A stretch of DNA of 64,000 nt from a virus, in the IMG/VR virus record IMGVR_UViG_3300030117_005706, positions 1-64,000 of that record, one strand, 5' to 3'. Numbering within the stretch: position 1 is the stretch's first letter; each line of letters opens with the position of its first letter. Positions 60,129 through 64,000 of the stretch are shown in pieces. The notes beneath the pieces are model-generated. The model did no database searches. It was not told the origin of the DNA and worked only from the letters and a program-made list of their open reading frames with translations. The translations under genes were made by a program, and so were the position numbers.

Positions 60129-60306
60129 CTATGCGTATAGGGATAACGTGAATAAGATAAGTCGCCTCTCCCCCTATACTATACGTAGGGGGTCGACGGT
60201 GAAACGCTCAGCGTTGGCCGAGTGGTGGTGTGAGGTGTTAGGTTGTGTCGCTCTCTGCGATAGGGAGGACTGGGGATGTGGCGATTAGGATGATAATGTA
60301 AAGGGG

Positions 60307-60402
60307 ACATGGATGGTGAACGGCATTCCTTTAACTTGCCAAGTTAGTCCCTGTGTTCGCACGAATGCTACTGGCAGGTATTGGATTTATCACCATCCAT
60401 GT
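60307..60402. ncRNA. candidate structured RNA or cruciform with 13-bp closing stem
   Basis: ACATGGATGGTGA (60307-60319) pairs perfectly with TCACCATCCATGT (60390-60402). Inside, GCATTC/GAATGC (60323/60363) can form a second stem and TAACTT-GCC-AAGTTA (60332-60346) a hairpin. Together they fold into a stem with an inner branch. No tRNA signature fits. Direction of transcription is unknown. Confidence 0.4.
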
Positions 60403-60416
60403 TGAGTAGGAAGGCC

Positions 60417-60470
60417 ACCCACACCGTCACATCACACTGGTATCGCTCCAGTCGTGCGTGCGGTGTGGGT
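60417..60470. repeat. 10-bp inverted repeat with inner hairpin
   Basis: ACCCACACCG (60417-60426) is the exact complement of CGGTGTGGGT (60461-60470). An inner ACTGG/CCAGT hairpin (60436/60448) sits in the loop, so the element can fold as a two-tier stem-loop. Confidence 0.5.
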
Positions 60471-60623
60471 AGCGGGGAGTGTGTGCACGGTATACACCCC
60501 GTGCGGTGGGTCCCGAATCAGAATCCGTCTGTCCTTCGGTGTGGGTATCTGTGTGCGTTCGTGGCTGAGCGTACAGTCTGTTCGATGCTCGCATGGTGTC
60601 GTTGCACACAAGGGGAAAGGGTA

Positions 60624-60681
60624 GCCACCCACCCGACCTGAATCGAGTGGGTGGCGGACAACTGTGGTACGTGTACCACAG
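60624..60681 (-). terminator. two strong hairpins downstream of the 60.7-kb gene
   Basis: GCCACCCAC (60624) pairs with GTGGGTGGC (60647), and CTGTGGTAC (60662) pairs with GTACCACAG (60673) with a 2-base loop. Both lie just beyond the minus-strand stop at 60,713, where a terminator would be expected, though no T-run follows. They may instead be part of the control region. Confidence 0.35.
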
Positions 60682-60712
60682 GTTACGACGTGAGTGGGTC
60701 AGTCAGACCGAC

Positions 60713-61291
60713 TCAAGCGTTTTTCTGAGCGTCAAGGAATGCCTTGAAGTCGACGAGTTGCGCTTGGGTCATGTGGATGGGGGTCATCTCAGCGTCAGCC
60801 ATTGGCTCAGGTGCGGGTGCACCAGCCTTGAATGCGTCGAGGGCAGCAATGCTTTCGGCCTTGCGTACTGGGTCAGTCACGCCGTTGGCGCCGAACCAGT
60901 CGTTGCCGCAGTTGGCACGAAGCCATGCCTTGTCCTCGGCTGTGAGTTTGCGCTTGGTTTTGCGTGTGCTTGGGTCGTAGTCTTGGCTGTCGATGAGGTT
61001 CATCAACCATGCGAGGTTGGATGATTCGCCAATGCGACCTTGCTTGTCAGCCTTGCCTGTGTAAGTTGCTTCGATGGCGTCGGCCATGCCCTTGGTGTCA
61101 CCCTCGATGAAGGCTCCCTGTATGTGGGTCAGTGTTCGGTGCATGATGCCAAGACCTCGTGCGGTGGTCAAGATGGCTTGCAGGTCTTTGACTGCGGCCT
61201 TCGTGCCCTTGCGTAGTCGCTTCGCTAACTTGGCGACAAAGGTTTCGTTGTTCATGCGTGCTTGCTGTGCTTTGCTTGTCTGTGTACTCAT
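60713..61291 (-). CDS. hypothetical basic protein in the control region
   Basis: A 192-residue protein from ATG 61291 (GGAAGTGAATACA upstream). N-terminal basic helices (AKLAKRLRKGTKAAVKDLQAI), then a middle TYTGKADKQGRIGESSNLAWL and a KRKLTAEDKAWLRANCGNDW segment. The C-terminus is Ala/Pro-rich with a final helix. Isolated between two non-coding stretches and carrying its own copy of the conserved promoter, it may act on the origin or regulate transcription. No family recognised. Confidence 0.65.
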   Translation of the reverse strand: MSTQTSKAQQARMNNETFVAKLAKRLRKGTKAAVKDLQAILTTARGLGIMHRTLTHIQGAFIEGDTKGMADAIEATYTGKADKQGRIGESSNLAWLMNLIDSQDYDPSTRKTKRKLTAEDKAWLRANCGNDWFGANGVTDPVRKAESIAALDAFKAGAPAPEPMADAEMTPIHMTQAQLVDFKAFLDAQKNA

Positions 61292-61379
61292 TGTATTCAC
61301 TTCCGTATTGCAACCGCCCCCCTACGAATGCAGGGAAGCACCCCCACACCAACGGCGCTGATGCACCGAGGGGGAGGTG

Positions 61380-61397
61380 CCCCCCAAGTGAGGGGGG
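61380..61397. repeat. C6/G6 hairpin in a leader region
   Basis: CCCCCC (61380-61385) and GGGGGG (61392-61397) flank AAGTGA. It lies between promoter copy 4 and the 61,291 start, thus in the expected 5' leader. A regulatory hairpin is possible. Confidence 0.45.
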
Positions 61398-61410
61398 AAG
61401 CCGACCTATC

Positions 61411-61446
61411 ATTATCTTGCCACTTTAAATAGGGCCAGCCAAAAAA
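61411..61446 (-). promoter_or_regulatory. conserved promoter block, copy 4
   Basis: On the minus strand: TTTTTTGGCTGG, then CCCTATTTAAAG, then TGGCAAGATAAT. The TATA core and upstream GGCTG/GGATTG part match the other copies; the downstream part is less similar. It drives the 61,291 gene with a leader of about 100 bases. Confidence 0.6.
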
Positions 61447-61462
61447 GGGCAACTCACAGAGG

Positions 61463-61990
61463 GCTTTACTACCACTCGATAGCGACCACCAATCACACAT
61501 GGGGAGGGCTTTACGAGGGGGGCTTTACGCCGCTTACAGAAGCATCAACAATGACACACACCCATATGTGTGGGGCTTGCCCCCGACCAACCAACCGACT
61601 ACCCCACACAGCGAGGCCACTGACACACCACAGCGGCCTGACTCACACACCACAGCGAGGCGGCTCTCATGCGTGGCTGCTGATTCGCTTTCCCATGAGA
61701 GCAGTGACCCTTTCACGGGCGACGGCTGACCACGCCCCCTGTGCTGACTGACCCCTTTGCGTGTGTGGACTGAGGCGGCTAACCGTGACACTGCGAGGCT
61801 GCTTCACACGTGGGGCGGCGGCCTCTTCTCACACAGGCGGCTACCCTAAACGTGTGACTGCGAGCCGACACACACGTGTTGGTGTGTCCCGTACGTGTAG
61901 TCGCTTTACTACACATGAAAACGCCTTACTGCGAGGGCTTTACGAGGGGCTTTACTTAGGCGGAGGGATGGCTTTACGGGGGCGCTTTAC
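61463..61990 (+). repeat. eight direct GCTTTAC repeats (iteron-like), candidate origin
   Basis: GCTTTAC occurs in the same orientation at 61463, 61508, 61522, 61903, 61937, 61949, 61971 and 61984, mostly preceded by G or GGG. The pair GAGGGCTTTACGAGGGG occurs at both ends of the region (61504 and 61934). Between the two arrays are three AGGCGGCT copies (61658, 61773, 61835), two ACACACCACAGCG copies (61623, 61645), and a 9-bp inverted repeat GCTCTCATG/CATGAGAGC (61663/61694). No protein-coding frame here looks real. Clustered direct repeats between divergent operons fit an origin. Confidence 0.6.
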
Positions 61991-62035
61991 GGTGCTTAAG
62001 CCACACACGGCGCTCGACCAAAATTTTGAAAAATT

Positions 62036-62066
62036 TTAGTATACTAACGCCACCTTAGTGTACTAA
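62036..62066. promoter_or_regulatory. paired operator-like dyads
   Basis: TTAGTATACTAA (62036-62047) is a perfect palindrome. TTAGTGTACTAA (62055-62066) differs from it in one base. Their centres are 19 bp apart, about two helical turns. An AT-rich AAAATTTT pair lies just before them. This is a typical layout for cooperative repressor binding in front of the gene at 62,110. Confidence 0.6.
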
Positions 62067-62109
62067 AAGCCTGCGACACCGTTAAGCCGCAGGGCTACAT
62101 GGCTCGCTC

Positions 62110-62892
62110 ATGGACCCGTTTGACGCAGCGTGGTCAATTCTCAAAGGAGACTTTATTCTCGGCGGCCAAGACTATGATTTAGGTAACTTCGCTGCTGATT
62201 ACACTGGTCCCGAATACGAGGGCACTCCCTATGAAACAGCCCTTCCGCCCCTTCAACGATTTGAGCGATACGACCCAAGCAACATGCACCTCGGCACGAA
62301 ACGAATGATGGTGCCGCAATCCATGGCAAATATCTCGGAAGGTCAAATGTCTCCACGTGTGACTCGTGTAGTAGATAATGTTCCGACACAGCAGCCGTAC
62401 TTCCGTGGTTCGTCGGTGCCCAGTGTGAGAGATGGAGGCTTAGCAGCCGTCAACGTAGCAAGTGTGTTAGCCGACAAAAAGGTGAGCAACTTCGATGACT
62501 TTGCTCGTTTGGTAGGTAGCACGGCGGCGCATGAGGAAGTGCATCGGCTTATCGAACCTGAAATTCATGAATGGTCAGTGCAGCAGACAGGCGTGAAGAA
62601 TCACGACCCGGAAGACTTTGAGCACTCGCTGCCTGCCAATCGTGCATTTCTAACCCTTAATTCATTGGGTCACGAGAAAGGGGCGTTTGCTCTCACACCC
62701 GGCATGACTCAAAAAGAAAAAGACAAATTTTTGAGGCGACGTTATGCCTTTTCACCTTACCTCAACCCCATTGGTCGTGAAAGGCTCATAAATGAACTTC
62801 ACCTTGCACGAAGCCCTATGCCACCTGACTCGACTCTGACTTTGGACGAGTTGCGAGAGGCTATCGCCGCCCGAATGCGGCAGCAACAATAA
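62110..62892 (+). CDS. DxAWxxLK-tagged putative HExxH metallopeptidase
   Basis: A 260-residue protein starting MDPFDAAWSILK, the shared tag. H141-E-E-V-H145 in AAHEEVHRLIEPEIHEW has the zinc metallopeptidase (zincin) pattern, with Glu and His residues 6-25 positions later as possible third ligands. The rest is beta-poor with charged loops. No Shine-Dalgarno sequence precedes the ATG, unlike most genes here, suggesting a leaderless transcript. The operator-like dyads are 45-75 bases upstream. It may be a virion enzyme for maturation or entry. HExxH alone is a weak signature, so the activity is tentative. Confidence 0.65.
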   Translation: MDPFDAAWSILKGDFILGGQDYDLGNFAADYTGPEYEGTPYETALPPLQRFERYDPSNMHLGTKRMMVPQSMANISEGQMSPRVTRVVDNVPTQQPYFRGSSVPSVRDGGLAAVNVASVLADKKVSNFDDFARLVGSTAAHEEVHRLIEPEIHEWSVQQTGVKNHDPEDFEHSLPANRAFLTLNSLGHEKGAFALTPGMTQKEKDKFLRRRYAFSPYLNPIGRERLINELHLARSPMPPDSTLTLDELREAIAARMRQQQ

Positions 62893-62920
62893 TATCACAC
62901 GTCTTCCTCAGACTACCATG
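62892..62920 (+). promoter_or_regulatory. duplicated 29-bp start block, copy 1
   Basis: The bases from ATATCACACGTCT to ACCATG are repeated at 63157 with 2 changes in 29. There is no Shine-Dalgarno sequence. ATAATATCA lies about 28 bases before the ATG, the right place for a TATA box of a leaderless transcript. Confidence 0.6.
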
Positions 62921-63136
62921 TCCAGTCCTGACGAAGCCGCTTGGTTAGTGTTGAAACAACTCTCTTCCTTTCCAATAATCAGTACCGGTCAGCCTTGTCA
63001 GACCTGTGCGGGTACGGGTAAGATGATGACACCTGTTGGTGCTGCACCTTGCTTCGCTTGTCAAGGTACTGGTAACGAGACACCGCTGCCTTCGTCACCT
63101 ACCCCTGACCCTATGACTGGAAGCATTTACCAGTAA
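62918..63136 (+). CDS. DxAWxxLK-tagged DnaJ-like zinc-finger miniprotein
   Basis: A 72-residue protein starting MSSPDEAAWLVLK. Two CxxCxGxG units follow: C27-QTC-AGTG and C45-FAC-QGTG, the pattern of the central zinc domain of DnaJ/Hsp40. DnaJ has four such units; here there are two, enough for one zinc site. The C-terminus is Pro-rich. No J domain is present. It might help assembly of virion proteins or simply fold as a small zinc module carried by the tag. Confidence 0.65.
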   Translation: MSSPDEAAWLVLKQLSSFPIISTGQPCQTCAGTGKMMTPVGAAPCFACQGTGNETPLPSSPTPDPMTGSIYQ

Positions 63137-63156
63137 GCAAATCGTCGGATAATTTC

Positions 63157-63185
63157 ATATCACACGTCTGCCTCAGACCACCATG
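63157..63185 (+). promoter_or_regulatory. duplicated 29-bp start block, copy 2
   Basis: Second copy of the block found at 62892, differing at two positions. Followed directly by the ATG of the gene at 63,183. It lies in a 46-base gap after the zinc-finger gene, so it probably acts as a promoter rather than by chance read-through. Confidence 0.6.
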
Positions 63186-64000
63186 GTCAGCCCTCTTGAT
63201 GTCGCATGGGACGTTGCTAAGGGTGAACCCTTTCACCCAAGTGTAGCAGGCTACATGGCGGCAGGGCACGGCGGAGAACGTGACCGAGCGATTTTGGAAG
63301 AAATGCGCCGGATGGAAGAAATTTACGGCACCATGCCACTACACGGAATGGCGGCACTGGAGTTTCACAACAAGTACATGGAACTTCAAAATTCACTAAG
63401 TGACGACCCGCACGGCCTTCAAACCATGCGTGCTGCAAGGCCGAACGCCGAGCGTGAAAACAGACCTCATAGTTTTCGGCCCTACGACAGATTTGGTGAG
63501 TACGATATTAGTCGACAAAGCACAGACGATATGCCGCCAAGGACAATGCGTTCAGGTGAGCGTGATGCGTTAAGATTACGAATGTACAATGCAGGGCGAG
63601 GAAAACCAGTAGGTCCGACAGGTGAACTTGACACGCTTGCACATCTTTCGGATGAACCTCTTAGGGCTATCAGAACCGACACACAAATTCTTTCTGACGA
63701 ACTTGACCGTGAACACGAGACACGTTTGCCTGAAATGGGAGACACAGGTCGACTTAACCCTTCGATGTTACGCTCATCCGACTCTCCCATTGACACGGCT
63801 TGGTCAATCCTCAAGGAACTGTCACGTGAAGATTTAGAGATGGCTGCTCGCACAGGCGGTATTCCAATTACGGATGCTCGTCGACAGGCATTCGCTGATT
63901 CTCCCGAAGAACTTTCTCCGACTTTGTTACAAACTATGCGACCTGAATTTTTGCCAATGAACCAACCGATTACGGACGACTTCGGCAACATCATCGTCAA
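63183..64000 (+). CDS. DxAWxxLK-tagged protein with an internal second tag (partial)
   Basis: The frame is open from ATG 63183 for 272 codons to the window end. It begins MVSPLDVAWDVAK and contains a second copy SPIDTAWSILKELS at about residues 201-214, shortly after an in-frame ATG (codon 195). The region between is charged, with many Glu, Arg and Met residues (EERDRAILEEMRRMEEI-like helix). Either two tagged proteins are fused, or the chain is cut at the second tag, or the ATG at 63765 starts a separate product. A minus-strand frame over the same bases is a shadow. Confidence 0.7.
   Translation, partial: MVSPLDVAWDVAKGEPFHPSVAGYMAAGHGGERDRAILEEMRRMEEIYGTMPLHGMAALEFHNKYMELQNSLSDDPHGLQTMRAARPNAERENRPHSFRPYDRFGEYDISRQSTDDMPPRTMRSGERDALRLRMYNAGRGKPVGPTGELDTLAHLSDEPLRAIRTDTQILSDELDREHETRLPEMGDTGRLNPSMLRSSDSPIDTAWSILKELSREDLEMAARTGGIPITDARRQAFADSPEELSPTLLQTMRPEFLPMNQPITDDFGNIIV

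Larger units (their letters stand above)
59910..60712. other. 800-base non-coding region with many inverted repeats
   Basis: No convincing gene is present. Inverted repeats are frequent: GTCCC/GGGAC at 59935/59949, CCCTAT/ATAGGG at 60127/60137, CCCCCTA/TAGGGGG at 60170/60186, GCACGG/CCGTGC at 60485/60499, and the larger elements listed separately. Direct copies of CGGTGTGGGTA occur at 60461 and 60537. The density is unlike the rest of the window. A replication origin, packaging site or structured RNAs are the candidate functions. Confidence 0.6.

Noticed and set aside
60200-60300. tRNA-like GGCCGAGTGG segment
   Set aside because: It recalls the D-arm of Leu/Ser tRNAs, but no matching acceptor stem and no GTTCGAATCC-type T-loop follow at the right distance. 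I see no tRNA gene anywhere in the window.
60593-61024. 143-codon plus-strand frame
   Set aside because: It lies opposite the better supported 60,713-61,291 minus gene and starts in the hairpin region without a ribosome signal.
61761-62039. 92-codon plus-strand open frame
   Set aside because: It runs through the GCTTTAC repeats, has a Cys/Arg-rich composition unlike other genes here and no Shine-Dalgarno sequence. The minus frame at 61,534-61,791 is similar. Both are chance frames in a repetitive GC-rich control region.
63482-64000. 172-codon minus-strand frame at the right edge
   Set aside because: The plus-strand frame from 63,183 has the start block, the tag and protein-like composition. 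The minus frame is Ser/Arg-rich and looks like its shadow.

Overview
The window looks like about 64 kb of a tailed double-stranded DNA virus (Caudoviricetes) of an archaeon. It most resembles the magroviruses of marine Group II Euryarchaeota (Poseidoniales). The grounds are the gene set: a group II (thermosome-type) chaperonin, family B DNA polymerase, archaeal-type clamp loader and probable clamp, a primase carrying a PriL-type Fe-S domain, an ERCC4/Hef-type nuclease, a Cas4-like nuclease, a DEDD exonuclease and a Sak4/RadA-like ATPase, next to a tail-protein block. I could run no database search, so the assignment rests on recognised motifs. Both window edges cut through open genes. Terminase, portal and major capsid genes are not in the window.

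Layout. (1) 1-23.6 kb, plus strand: tail/virion module with a tape-measure-like short protein, two paralogous tail proteins, a 5,307-residue giant protein with an N-terminal LamG-like domain that fills a quarter of the window, a small tagged protein, a probable baseplate hub and tail-fibre genes. (2) 23.6-39.9 kb, minus strand: DNA replication, repair and chaperonin module, converging on the tail module at 23,612-23,615 where the two stop codons overlap. (3) 39.9-59.9 kb, minus strand: a dense array of mostly small, overlapping accessory genes, many with paired CxxC zinc motifs, plus a ParB-like protein, a DUF932-like protein and a SNF2/HARP helicase. (4) 59.9-62.1 kb: control region with many inverted repeats, one gene (60,713-61,291), eight direct copies of GCTTTAC and a paired operator-like dyad. 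It lies between divergent transcription units and is the best candidate for a replication origin. (5) 62.1-64 kb, plus strand: three genes whose products start with a shared short motif, [DE]-x-A-W-x-[IVL]-[LA]-K. The same motif starts the protein at 19,881 and recurs inside the last gene.

Expression logic. Four copies of one promoter-like block (CTATTTAAAG core with conserved flanks) precede minus-strand operons at about 38.4, 47.8, 56.4 and 61.4 kb. Within operons genes overlap by a few bases. The Shine-Dalgarno sequence of one gene commonly forms the last codons of the gene before it, so about 18 proteins end in Glu-Glu. The genes at 62-63 kb lack Shine-Dalgarno sequences, and two share a duplicated 29-bp upstream block, which suggests leaderless transcripts.

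The most novel-looking system is the set of tagged proteins: a shared N-terminal peptide on otherwise unrelated products (a putative HExxH metallopeptidase, a DnaJ-like zinc-finger miniprotein, a possible ADP-ribosyltransferase-like protein and an unknown). I infer a virion-targeting or cleavable leader signal.
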